Below, piece after piece: positions 55,864-63,518 of a DNA stretch of 64,000 nucleotides (within the stretch, counting starts at the first letter, position 1; every line of letters starts with the position of its first letter). The position numbers were made by a program, and so were the translations under genes. Under the pieces are notes generated by a model. The model ran no database searches. It was not told where the DNA came from and saw only the letters and a list, made by a program, of their open reading frames with translations. The DNA is taken from assembly GCF_023614525.1 (NCBI RefSeq), contig NZ_CP097885.1, positions 1,734,501-1,798,500 of the forward strand, read 5' to 3'. The stretch comes from Peptoniphilus genitalis. Lineage in GTDB: Bacteria; Bacillota; Clostridia; Tissierellales; Peptoniphilaceae.

Positions 55864-55915
55864 TTGTATAAAATTTTTATTGAGAATATAGAATTAAGCA
55901 TAGAAGAAGCCTTTT

Positions 55916-55948
55916 AATATGAAAATATTTTCATATTCATGTTATAAT
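55916..55948 (+). promoter_or_regulatory. 22-bp perfect palindrome and leaderless-type promoter before DUF503 gene
   Basis: AATATGAAAAT at 55916-55926 is followed at once by its complement ATTTTCATATT at 55927-55937. TATAAT at 55943-55948 is a consensus -10, and the ATG of the next gene is at 55956, where transcription would start. The palindrome covers the -35 zone, so it looks like an operator. Confidence 0.6.
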
Positions 55949-55955
55949 ATTTATT

Positions 55956-56237
55956 ATGATAATAGGAATATGTACTTGCGAAATTTTTATTTTTAATGCA
56001 AACTCTCTTAAGTCAAAGAGGTCTGTTGTTAAAAGTATTATCGAAAAATCAAAAAATAGATTTAATATTTCAATTGCTGAAGTTGGAGAAAATGACAAAT
56101 GGCAAAAATCTATTATTGCCTTCTCAACTATTTCTAATGATCAAAAGATTGTTGAAGAAACCATTGAGAAAGTGATAAATTTTTTTGATTCCTATAGCGA
56201 AATTGAAATTATAAATATTAACAGAGAAATATTATAA
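55956..56237 (+). CDS. DUF503 (YlxP-like) protein
   Basis: 93 residues of the DUF503 family: IIGICTCEIFIFNANSLKSKR and SIAEVGENDKWQKSIIAF match the family core. The homologue YlxP sits in the nusA-infB-rbfA operon of bacilli; here it heads the nth operon instead. No Shine-Dalgarno sequence precedes the ATG and the -10 box is only seven bases upstream, so a leaderless mRNA is likely. Function unknown, possibly ribosome-related. Confidence 0.85.
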   Translation: MIIGICTCEIFIFNANSLKSKRSVVKSIIEKSKNRFNISIAEVGENDKWQKSIIAFSTISNDQKIVEETIEKVINFFDSYSEIEIININREIL

Positions 56238-56254
56238 AATTAAGGGGAATAAAG

Positions 56255-56896
56255 ATGAAGGGAATTTTAAGCCACGATGAGGCCGACAAGTGCCTTGACG
56301 TCTTAGAAGAGACTTATCCAGATGCTAAGTGTGAACTCGAACACAAGAGTCCCTTTGAGCTCTTAGTGGCAACTATTTTATCAGCTCAATGCACTGATGT
56401 TAGAGTTAACAAGGTAACTGAAGAGATGTTTAAAAAATACAATAAGCCAGAAGACTTTGCCAACATGGATATAAAAACCTTGGAAGGACTTGTAAAAGAA
56501 TGTGGACTTTATAGAAATAAGGCAAAGAACATTAAGGCATCGTCAAATGTTATATTGGAAGAATTTAATGGCAAAGTTCCAGAAACTATTAAAGATTTAA
56601 TGAAGCTACCAGGAGTGGGAAAAAAGACTGCCAATGTTGTAGCATCAACTTGTTTTGGAGTTCCTGCTATAGCTGTGGATACTCATGTCTTTAGGGTTTC
56701 TAATAGAATTGGTTTTGTCAGCGAAAATAATGTAGAAAAGACAGAAAAAGCCTTGGAAAATAAAATAGACAGAGACAGGTGGACTAAGGCCCATCACTTA
56801 TTTATTTTCCACGGAAGAAGATGCTGCACTGCAAGGAGTCCTAAGTGTCAGGCTTGCCCTATAAAAGATTTTTGTAGATATTATGAGGAGACATGA
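56255..56896 (+). CDS. nth: Endonuclease III
   Basis: DNA glycosylase/AP lyase repairing oxidised pyrimidines. 213 residues: LLVATILSAQCTDVRVN, helix-hairpin-helix LPGVGKKTANVV with the catalytic Lys, VDTHVFRVSNR with the catalytic Asp, and the C-x6-C-x2-C-x5-C iron-sulfur loop (CTARSPKCQACPIKDFC). Follows DUF503 by 17 bases and precedes the VanW-type gene by five. Confidence 0.97.
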   Translation: MKGILSHDEADKCLDVLEETYPDAKCELEHKSPFELLVATILSAQCTDVRVNKVTEEMFKKYNKPEDFANMDIKTLEGLVKECGLYRNKAKNIKASSNVILEEFNGKVPETIKDLMKLPGVGKKTANVVASTCFGVPAIAVDTHVFRVSNRIGFVSENNVEKTEKALENKIDRDRWTKAHHLFIFHGRRCCTARSPKCQACPIKDFCRYYEET

Positions 56897-56901
56897 CTTA
56901 A

Positions 56902-58398
56902 ATGAAGAATTTAAGAAATAAGTTTTTTAACATAAATAATAAAGTGCTCATAGGTATAGCAATTTTTTTGATGCTTATTTTTATCTCCGTAATGTATTTT
57001 ACAAGTGAATCTTTAAACACAGGAATTCATAGGGGAGTAAGAGTTGAAGATGTTGATGTGTCTAATTTATCTAAGGATGAAGCACTAAAAGAAGTCTCAA
57101 AAATTACTGAAGAAAGAATTAACAATAAAAAAATAAATTTTTCATATGGGGATAGAGATTTTCCCATTGCCCTAAAGGACTTTGGTTATAGCTTAAATTT
57201 AGAAGATGCTGTAAATGAGGCTTATAGTATTGGAAGAAGTAAGGGACTTTTTTCTAATTATTTAGATATTGTTTCTAGTTTAATTTTTAAAAAGAATATT
57301 ATAGCGGACTCAAGCTTTGATGAAGGAAAAAAGGATGCTGTATTGACTAACCTAGCAAGAGAAATCCACAAAAAACCTCTTGACGCTCACCCAATTTTTA
57401 ATGAAGATGGGACCATAACCATAGCAAAATCAGAAAAGGGCAGGTATCTTGACTTAAATGAAGCAAAGGGACTTCTCAATAAAGATATGCTTAATGAAGA
57501 AAAGATTGAACTCCCAGTTTATGATACAGAGCCCAAAATTCAATCAGATTATTATCAAGGTATTGATAAAGTTTTAGGTGATTTTAGTACAGATTATTCA
57601 TCATCAATTAAAAATAGAAAAGAGAACATAAAAATTGCTTCAGAGAAATTCAACAACATGAAATTAAATCCTGGCGATGAAATTTCTTTTAACAATATTG
57701 TTGGAGAAATAAGTGAAGCTACGGGTTTTAAAAATGCAACAGTTATTGTTGGTGGAGAATATGAAACTGGAATTGGCGGAGGAATTTGTCAAGTTTCTAC
57801 AACCCTATACAATTCATTAATTCTATCAGACTTAGAAATTGTTGAAAGACACAATCACTCTAGACCAATTAATTATGTTGATCTTGGAACAGACGCTGCA
57901 GTAGCAAGAGGTTATAAGGACTTAAAATTTAAAAACAATATAAATAATCCAATTATTATCTTGGCTGAAGCCGATGGACAAAAACTTGATTTTAAAGTTT
58001 TGGGAAATTCAGCTGAGAGGGACTACAAAGTAAAAATAATTCCAGAAAGACTTGGAGTTGTAAGCCCAGATGTAAAGACAACATATTCTGACTCAATACC
58101 AGAAGGCGAAACTGTGGTAAAGGAAAGTGGAAAAAATGGTTACTCCTACAAGACTTACAAGGAAGTCGTAAAAAACGGAGAAGTAGTAGAAAAGAAAGAA
58201 ATTTCAAAATCTTATTATGTTCCTAAGAGTAAGGTCCTAGTAGTGGGTACAGGGATCTCTTCCAAGTCTAATGACGATGATGAAGACAATAATAGTAAGA
58301 GTAGTAAGAGTAGTAAGAGGTCAAAGGACAGCAAAGACTCAAAGAAGTCTAAAGACAGTAAAGATTCCAAAAAATCTAAAGATAAAAAGAAATCTTAA
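56902..58398 (+). CDS. VanW/YoaR-type cell-surface protein with G5 domain
   Basis: 498 residues. N-terminal transmembrane anchor (about 14-35), a YoaR-like putative peptidoglycan-binding domain, the VanW domain (about 220-365, GIGGGICQVSTTLYN and VERHNHSRPINYVD), and a G5 domain (SIPEGETVVKESGKNG, residues about 390-445). It ends in a ~45-residue tail of Ser, Lys and Asp with repeats of SKSSKS and DSKKSK. VanW function is unknown; the domains indicate wall-associated work. Probably co-transcribed with nth; terminator after. Confidence 0.9.
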   Translation: MKNLRNKFFNINNKVLIGIAIFLMLIFISVMYFTSESLNTGIHRGVRVEDVDVSNLSKDEALKEVSKITEERINNKKINFSYGDRDFPIALKDFGYSLNLEDAVNEAYSIGRSKGLFSNYLDIVSSLIFKKNIIADSSFDEGKKDAVLTNLAREIHKKPLDAHPIFNEDGTITIAKSEKGRYLDLNEAKGLLNKDMLNEEKIELPVYDTEPKIQSDYYQGIDKVLGDFSTDYSSSIKNRKENIKIASEKFNNMKLNPGDEISFNNIVGEISEATGFKNATVIVGGEYETGIGGGICQVSTTLYNSLILSDLEIVERHNHSRPINYVDLGTDAAVARGYKDLKFKNNINNPIIILAEADGQKLDFKVLGNSAERDYKVKIIPERLGVVSPDVKTTYSDSIPEGETVVKESGKNGYSYKTYKEVVKNGEVVEKKEISKSYYVPKSKVLVVGTGISSKSNDDDEDNNSKSSKSSKRSKDSKDSKKSKDSKDSKKSKDKKKS

Positions 58399-58410
58399 TA
58401 AATAAAAATT

Positions 58411-58437
58411 AATAAGAGCTTAGGCTCTTATTTTTTT
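58411..58437 (+). terminator. Rho-independent terminator after the VanW-type gene
   Basis: AATAAGAGC at 58411-58419, loop TTAG, GCTCTTATT at 58424-58432, then T run. Perfect 9-bp stem. Confidence 0.9.
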
Positions 58438-58454
58438 GAAATTTTAATAATCTG

Positions 58455-58494
58455 TTGACTTATAGACAAGTATTTTTCATTTAATAAATATAAT
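58455..58494 (+). promoter_or_regulatory. Possible promoter for the 58.5-61.2 kb operon
   Basis: TTGACT at 58455-58460 has a TTTAAT at 58480-58485 (19-base spacer); a better -10, TATAAT, is at 58489-58494 but too far for that -35. The exact boxes are uncertain. Confidence 0.4.
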
Positions 58495-58520
58495 GGAAGC
58501 ATTTGTGATAAAATAGGTTT

Positions 58521-59102
58521 ATGGGACTATTTGATATATTTAAAAAGAAAAAGTCAATTTATAAAATTCTTCTAGAAAATAATTTTGATTTAACAAATCT
58601 ATCTGAGATAAACGATTTGAACTTAACTGATGGATCTTATGAACTTAGGGTCCTAAAGGGAGAGGAAAAAATAAATCACATAAAAACAAGAGAACTTAAC
58701 AAGGCTCTTGATGACTATTATTTAAGAGATAATAAGGCAATTGAAGAGTTTGAAGAATTTTTTAAGGATAAAAAGGCTCTTGAAGCAGAGAGAAATTTTT
58801 TGACTTTCTTACTTCAAAAAATAGAATTTGACGAAAGCAAATTAATTGGCCTTTCAATTTTACTCATGAGAGATTCGAGAAATGAAGAGTGCGTGAAATT
58901 TGGTATGCTCATGACCAAGTACTACAATCTCAGAGAAGTGACAAGGGCTTATGAAATATTTTTGAACATCTTAAAACATCCAGCCTTTATTTATTATGGG
59001 ATAGATGTTTTAAAGGATATAGATTACGGTATAATAGACGACTTGTATGAAGGCATGACAGAGATTGGAAAAGAAATAATAGAGGAGAAGGCATGGAATT
59101 AG
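58521..59102 (+). CDS. Hypothetical protein, unrecognised
   Basis: 193 residues, not recognised. Begins MGLFDIFKKKKS, an amphipathic, basic N terminus as in membrane-peripheral proteins, then a wholly helical acidic body (ALDDYYLRDNKAIEEFEEFF, RDSRNEECVKFGMLMTKYY). No signal peptide, transmembrane helix or cysteine motif. The stop overlaps the start of the CvfB-like gene by ten bases, so it belongs to that operon. Confidence 0.75.
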   Translation: MGLFDIFKKKKSIYKILLENNFDLTNLSEINDLNLTDGSYELRVLKGEEKINHIKTRELNKALDDYYLRDNKAIEEFEEFFKDKKALEAERNFLTFLLQKIEFDESKLIGLSILLMRDSRNEECVKFGMLMTKYYNLREVTRAYEIFLNILKHPAFIYYGIDVLKDIDYGIIDDLYEGMTEIGKEIIEEKAWN

Positions 59103-59920
59103 GAAAAATACAAAAGTTAACAGTTGCATCTAAAAAAGATGGAAGAGTAAGTCTTAAGGACCAAGATGGAGAAAGAGTTAATCTTGCAAAAGGAGAAGGG
59201 GAAGATTTAAAAGTAGGCGAAGAAGTTGAAGCATTTGTCTACAACATCCACGAAGAATTTGAAGCAACTTTGAAAAGGCCCTTTGCTCAAGTAGGAGAAT
59301 TAAAGAAATTAAAGGTTGTTGACAAGGCCAAGGTTGGTTACTTCGTAGACAATGGAATTGGCAAGGACATTTTCTTACCTTTTAAAGAATCCTTTGGAAG
59401 GCTAACAGTTGGCGATGAGTATCTACTTTACCTTTATCATGACAAGAGCGACAGACTTGCTTTAACAATGAATATAAAAGACAAGCTAAGCACAGAAGGG
59501 AACTTTAAGGTTAATGATATTGTCAAAGGAACTATTTATAGTATAGGCAGACCTGGTGCCTTTGTTGCCATTGATAATAAATACGACGGCATGATTCCTA
59601 TAGAAGAAATCAAGGGAATCTACAAGGTTGGAGAAGAAGTAGAAGCAAGAGTCCAAAGAATTCTTCAAACAGGTTTTATTACTTTGACTTTAAGAGAAAA
59701 AGCCTATAAACAAATTGATGCTGATGCAGACTTAATTTTAGAAATACTTGAAGATAATAATGGAGTTCTAGAATTAGGAGACAAGTCAGATCCAGAACTT
59801 ATTAAAGACATAACAGGTCTAAGTAAAAAAGCCTACAAAAGAGCAGTAGGTAATCTTTACAAAAATAGGAAGATAAATATTTACGATACAAAGATAGAGT
59901 TGAGACATGGCAGAAAATAA
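59093..59920 (+). CDS. cvfB: CvfB/YitL-family S1 RNA-binding protein
   Basis: 275 residues of the CvfB family: several S1-like barrels (LGKIQKLTVASKKDGRVSL, VGELKKLKVVDKAKVGYFVD, VNDIVKGTIYSIGRPGAFVA) and a C-terminal winged helix (LSKKAYKRAVGNLYKNRKI). In staphylococci CvfB binds RNA and affects virulence gene expression. Overlaps neighbours on both sides (10 and 14 bases). Confidence 0.9.
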   Translation: MELGKIQKLTVASKKDGRVSLKDQDGERVNLAKGEGEDLKVGEEVEAFVYNIHEEFEATLKRPFAQVGELKKLKVVDKAKVGYFVDNGIGKDIFLPFKESFGRLTVGDEYLLYLYHDKSDRLALTMNIKDKLSTEGNFKVNDIVKGTIYSIGRPGAFVAIDNKYDGMIPIEEIKGIYKVGEEVEARVQRILQTGFITLTLREKAYKQIDADADLILEILEDNNGVLELGDKSDPELIKDITGLSKKAYKRAVGNLYKNRKINIYDTKIELRHGRK

Positions 59921-61202
59921 ATTTAGTGGAGAAATTATAGACTTTGACTTCAAGGGTCTTGGTATGACTAAACTCAATGGGAGCCCGGTATTTTTAAATG
60001 GTGGCGTCATTGGTGATGAAGTAGAGTATATTATTACTAAGAAAAAGAAAAGTTTCGCCAAGGGAGAAATTTTAAAAATACTTAAAAAATCTAAGGACAG
60101 AGTGGAATCCCCCTGTCCTTATTTTAAAGATTGCGGTGGCTGTGACTTCCTAAATTATTCCGATGATAAGGAATTAAAATGGAAGGAAGCAGATGTAAAT
60201 AAGAATTTAAATAAACTTGCTGGCCTTGATTTAGAAGTGGAAGAAGTTATTGATTCTCCAGACAAAACACATTATAGAAACAATATGCAATTTCAAGTTA
60301 GTGATGGAAAGATTGGACTTTTTGCCAAGAATTCTAAAGAAATTGTTCCTATAAAAACCTGCATAATGCAAAAAGATTCAGCTAACCAGGTTCTTAAAAT
60401 AATGTGGAATTATAAAAAATTAAAGGACCTTAAGAGAATAGGAATTAGGACAAATTACAAGGGAGATATTCTTTTAATACTTGTGAGCAAGAGGGGAAGG
60501 CTTGAGATAAAAGATGTCTTGTCTGACCTCATAGATGCAGGAGTTAAGTCAATTTACTTAAATTATAACAAGGAAGATAAGACTCACTACTCACGGGAGT
60601 TTGAAAAAATTTATGGTGACGACACAATAGAAGAAAAACTACTTGGTATAAATTATAAAATTTCCCCAGAATCCTTCTTCCAAATCAATGGACCTGCAAC
60701 TGAAAAATTGTACAAGAAGGCAATAGACTATCTTGAACCCAAAGACGATGACAAGATCTACGACCTCTACTGTGGAGTTGGATCCATATCACTTTCAGTG
60801 GCAAAGTCTGGACCTGAAGTCATAGGAATAGAAATTGTTGAGAGTGCAGTTGATGATGCAAGAGAAAATGCAGAGAAAAATAATATCCCTGCAAGATTTG
60901 TACATGGACCAGCAGAAGAAACTATAGAAAAACTTTGGGAAGAAGAAAAAATTGCACCAAATAAAATTATAGTAGACCCACCGAGAAAGGGACTAGATGA
61001 AAAACTAGTAAACTTTTTAAAAGAAAATCCAGTAGAAAGACTGGTATATATATCCTGCAACCCAGCAACCCAAGCAAGAGATTTAAAGTCTTTAAAAGAA
61101 GTGTATAAAGTAGAAAAAATATCAGTAGTAAATTTATTTCCAAATACCGCTCACGTTGAAGCAGCAATTCTGATGACGTATTGTGGTTTGGACAAGGAAT
61201 AA
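59907..61202 (+). CDS. rlmD: 23S rRNA (uracil-1939-C5)-methyltransferase, RlmD/RumA family
   Basis: RNA m5U methyltransferase, 431 residues. N-terminal TRAM domain, iron-sulfur cysteines C70, C76, C79 (CPYFKDCGGC) and a fourth near 151 (KTCIMQ), SAM-binding DLYCGVGSISL, and the catalytic Cys in YISCNPATQARDL. The family ends with HVE followed by hydrophobics and one or two basic residues; here HVEAAIL runs into MTYCGLDKE before tandem stops TAA TAG. The tail probably comes from an integrated element, since the 3' end of rum genes is a known ICE target. An alternative is natural C-terminal variation. Confidence 0.92.
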   Translation: MAENKFSGEIIDFDFKGLGMTKLNGSPVFLNGGVIGDEVEYIITKKKKSFAKGEILKILKKSKDRVESPCPYFKDCGGCDFLNYSDDKELKWKEADVNKNLNKLAGLDLEVEEVIDSPDKTHYRNNMQFQVSDGKIGLFAKNSKEIVPIKTCIMQKDSANQVLKIMWNYKKLKDLKRIGIRTNYKGDILLILVSKRGRLEIKDVLSDLIDAGVKSIYLNYNKEDKTHYSREFEKIYGDDTIEEKLLGINYKISPESFFQINGPATEKLYKKAIDYLEPKDDDKIYDLYCGVGSISLSVAKSGPEVIGIEIVESAVDDARENAEKNNIPARFVHGPAEETIEKLWEEEKIAPNKIIVDPPRKGLDEKLVNFLKENPVERLVYISCNPATQARDLKSLKEVYKVEKISVVNLFPNTAHVEAAILMTYCGLDKE

Positions 61203-61235
61203 TAGGAGTCAACCACAACATGTAGTGGTTTGAGT
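61170..61235. other. Probable attachment junction (attL/attR) at the rlmD 3' end
   Basis: TTGTGGTT at 61181-61188 is mirrored by AACCACAA at 61211-61218 and recurs nearly as TAGTGGTT at 61223-61230. A 14/16 palindrome spans 61213-61228. Such clustered repeats at an element end suit recombinase or excisionase binding. The core crossover site cannot be defined without the other end. Confidence 0.5.
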
Positions 61236-61244
61236 ACGAAAATT

Positions 61245-61290
61245 GGGTCAAAAACAGGCTAAAAAATACCGTTTTTTGACCCTTTTAAAT
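61245..61290 (+). terminator. Hairpin just inside the element, possible terminator
   Basis: GGGTCAAAAAC at 61245-61255 and GTTTTTTGACCC at 61271-61282 form an 11-bp stem followed by TTTTAAAT. It would stop rlmD transcripts from entering the erm unit. Confidence 0.6.
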
Positions 61291-61366
61291 AGGGCATTTG
61301 ACAGATGACATTTGATGTTTCGGGATTAAAAATCCATAGGGTGAGGTAGATTAGCACAGAACTTTA

Positions 61367-61395
61367 TTGAATAGAGAAATTAAAAGTTATATAAT
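61367..61395 (+). promoter_or_regulatory. Promoter of the erm(TR) unit
   Basis: TTGAAT at 61367-61372 and TATAAT at 61390-61395 with a 17-base spacer. Transcription would begin around 61402, just before the AAGGAGGAG site of the first leader peptide. Confidence 0.8.
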
Positions 61396-61419
61396 CAGTT
61401 GCATAAGGAGGAGTTAAAT

Positions 61420-61467
61420 ATGTGTACATGTATTGCAGTAGTAGATATTACTTTATCTCATTTATAA
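61420..61467 (+). CDS. erm leader peptide 1
   Basis: 15-residue leader, MCTCIAVVDITLSHL, with AAGGAGGAG upstream. It differs slightly from the erm(A) leader of the same type. Macrolide-stalled ribosomes on leader peptides re-fold the mRNA and free the downstream ribosome sites; this one exposes the second leader in the erm(A) model. Confidence 0.85.
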   Translation: MCTCIAVVDITLSHL

Positions 61468-61493
61468 TGAAAAAAATTAAAGGAGGTAAAGGT

Positions 61494-61553
61494 ATGGGTA
61501 TGTTTTCTATATTTGTTATTGAGAGATTTCATTATCAACCAAACCAAAAATAA
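61494..61553 (+). CDS. erm leader peptide 2
   Basis: 19-residue leader, MGMFSIFVIERFHYQPNQK, with AAAGGAGGT upstream. It contains the IFVI stalling motif known from ErmC/ErmA leaders. Stalling here should release the erm start from a hairpin; the AATTGGTTATAATGAGC segment between 61552 and 61568 recurs in complement near 61583-61590 (TCATTATAA), supporting a mutually exclusive fold. Confidence 0.88.
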   Translation: MGMFSIFVIERFHYQPNQK

Positions 61554-61610
61554 TTGGTTATAATGAGCTCTTAAGATTAGTTCATTATAAACGGCAAGGA
61601 GAAGGTTATA

Positions 61611-62342
61611 ATGAAACAGAAAAACCCGAAAAATACGCAAAATTTCATTACATCTAAAAAGCATGTAAAGGAAATATTAAAATATACGAATATCAATAAA
61701 CAAGATAAAATAATAGAAATTGGGTCAGGAAAAGGACATTTTACCAAGGAACTTGTGGAAATGAGTCAACGGGTGAATGCTATAGAGATTGATGAAGGTT
61801 TATGTCATGCCACGAAAAAAGCAGTTGAACCTTTTCAGAATATAAAAGTTATTCATGAGGATATTTTGAAGTTTAGCTTTCCTAAAAATACAGACTATAA
61901 AATATTTGGTAATATTCCCTACAATATTAGTACTGATATTGTAAAAAAGATTGCTTTTGATAGTCAAGCGAAATATAGCTACCTTATTGTAGAGAGGGGA
62001 TTTGCTAAAAGGTTGCAAAATACCCAACGAGCTTTAGGTTTGCTGTTAATGGTGGAAATGGATATAAAAATTCTTAAAAAAGTGCCACGAGCATATTTTC
62101 ACCCTAAGCCTAATGTAGATTCTGTATTGATTGTACTTGAAAGGCATAAACCATTTATTTTAAAGAAGGACTACAAAAAGTATAGATTTTTCGTTTATAA
62201 ATGGGTAAACAGGGAATATCATGTTCTTTTTACTAAAAATCAATTAAGACAGGTGCTGAAGCATGCGAATGTTACTGATCTTGATAAATTATCCAATGAA
62301 CAATTTTTGTCTGTTTTCAATAGTTACAAATTATTTCAATAA
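61611..62342 (+). CDS. erm(TR): rRNA adenine N6-methyltransferase Erm(TR) (Erm(A) class)
   Basis: Dimethylates A2058 of 23S rRNA, giving macrolide-lincosamide-streptogramin B resistance. 243 residues, full length: SAM motif [10 protein letters not shown] at 36-45, the catalytic NIPYNIS at 101-107 and [16 protein letters not shown]. The sequence with [19 protein letters not shown] and the ending FNSYKLFQ is the streptococcal erm(TR) form rather than staphylococcal erm(A) (MNQKNPKDTQ start). Inducible through two leader peptides upstream; strong terminator after. All catalytic residues intact. Confidence 0.95.
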   Translation: MKQKNPKNTQNFITSKKHVKEILKYTNINKQDKIIEIGSGKGHFTKELVEMSQRVNAIEIDEGLCHATKKAVEPFQNIKVIHEDILKFSFPKNTDYKIFGNIPYNISTDIVKKIAFDSQAKYSYLIVERGFAKRLQNTQRALGLLLMVEMDIKILKKVPRAYFHPKPNVDSVLIVLERHKPFILKKDYKKYRFFVYKWVNREYHVLFTKNQLRQVLKHANVTDLDKLSNEQFLSVFNSYKLFQ

Positions 62343-62353
62343 ATTAAAAATAA

Positions 62354-62388
62354 TTAAGCGTTCTCTAACTTTAAGAGAACGCTTAATC
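62354..62388 (+). terminator. Strong terminator after erm(TR)
   Basis: ATTAAGCGTTCTCT at 62354-62367 and its exact complement at 62375-62388, seven-base loop, then CTTATT. A 14-bp perfect stem, possibly bidirectional. Confidence 0.88.
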
Positions 62389-62558
62389 TTATTACATTGA
62401 AAAATGCATTCTATTATTTTCAATTATTATGATATAACATAACTATCATTTTACTTATTTGCATATTTGCACGAAAATATAGTTATCGACGACTATTCTG
62501 ATAATAGCAACTAATATAGTCAATGATAACTCAAAATTTATTGATACAGTAGGTATAT

Positions 62559-63083
62559 GTGCAACTAATTAGGGAAGATTTTATCTTGCCATTTCTGAAA
62601 CAGCTAAAACAAGTATTGCGTAAAGAATGCGCCAGTCTTCCCATGGACTTAAAATGCTTGCTTGGGGCACACATAAAACCCCTTGAACAATCTATTGACA
62701 GAGTTGAAGGACTGTCGGAGATTCTAAGACGAAGTAATCCTAAAATGGCCCTATGCCATACAGATATTCATAATTGGAACTTGATGCAACGGGATGAGCA
62801 GTTAGTTCTAATTGACTGGGAAGGCTTGAAATTGGCTCCAGTAAAAGCTGATCTCATGTTTTTTGTTGATAAGCCATATTATGATGTATTTATGAACATA
62901 TACCTGAAATTACACAAAGATTTTTTAATCAATACGGATGCTTTGTTATTCTATCATATTAGACGTAAACTAGAAGATATATGGGAGTTTATTGAACAAC
63001 TTTTATATGACAATCAAGAGGATAAGGAAAGAAATGAAACTATAAAAGTTCTTGATGGTGAACTGAATAACTTAGTGTTTTGA
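62559..63083 (+). pseudogene. Spectinomycin/aminoglycoside phosphotransferase, N-terminally deleted
   Basis: 174 residues equal to the C-terminal half of an APH(9)-like kinase: Brenner motif CHTDIHNWN with H67, D69, N74, then LIDWEG with the metal Asp D86 and LAPVKADLMFF. Full enzymes are about 300-330 residues; the ATP-binding N-terminal lobe is missing. The frame opens only at 62553 after a TAG, and no remnant of the lobe is seen in the ~200 AT-rich bases upstream, so a deletion is likely. GTG 62559 has no clear ribosome site. Probably inactive. Confidence 0.8.
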
Positions 63084-63128
63084 AAAAAGAATAACGTATT
63101 ATTAAGCTAAATAATATTGGAGAAGAAA

Positions 63129-63518
63129 ATGAATAAACAAGAATTATATCAAATTGCTTTCAGTATAATTAATCATAAAAAGTTACGGAACTTTGGAACT
63201 TCAGGGCATGTTGCGTGCGCGTTGGAGACAAATAGCGGTAACATCTTTACATGAATATGCATTGACTTGCCCTGTTCTATTGGCTTATGCGCTGAACAGT
63301 CAGCTATTGCTGAAATGGTAAAGAACAATGAAACTGCAATCAAAAGGATTATCGCTGTATTTGAAGATGGGAGTATACTTCCACCATGTGGAAGGTGCAG
63401 AGAGTTTATTGCACAGATAGATAATCAAAATATAGAGACCCAAATTGTATTACCTGAAATGGAAGAAGTGTTGCTGAAAGATTTATTACCAGAAAGGTGG
63501 GATGGCAAATGGAACTGA
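63129..63518 (+). pseudogene. Blasticidin-S-deaminase-like cytidine deaminase with in-frame stop
   Basis: Reading from ATG 63129 (GGAGAAGAAA upstream) gives GHVACALETNSG then NIFT, a TGA at 63252-63254, and in the same frame ICIDLPCSIG, the zinc/catalytic CAEQ and PCGRCREF to the stop at 63516. The family has Gly at the TGA position, so one GGA-to-TGA change breaks an otherwise intact 129-codon gene. The 3' part alone (from TTG 63267) lacks substrate-binding residues. Confidence 0.85.

Noticed and set aside
63252..63254. TGA as selenocysteine or programmed read-through in the deaminase
   Set aside because: The family has glycine here, which is one base change from TGA; no SECIS-like hairpin was seen after the codon.
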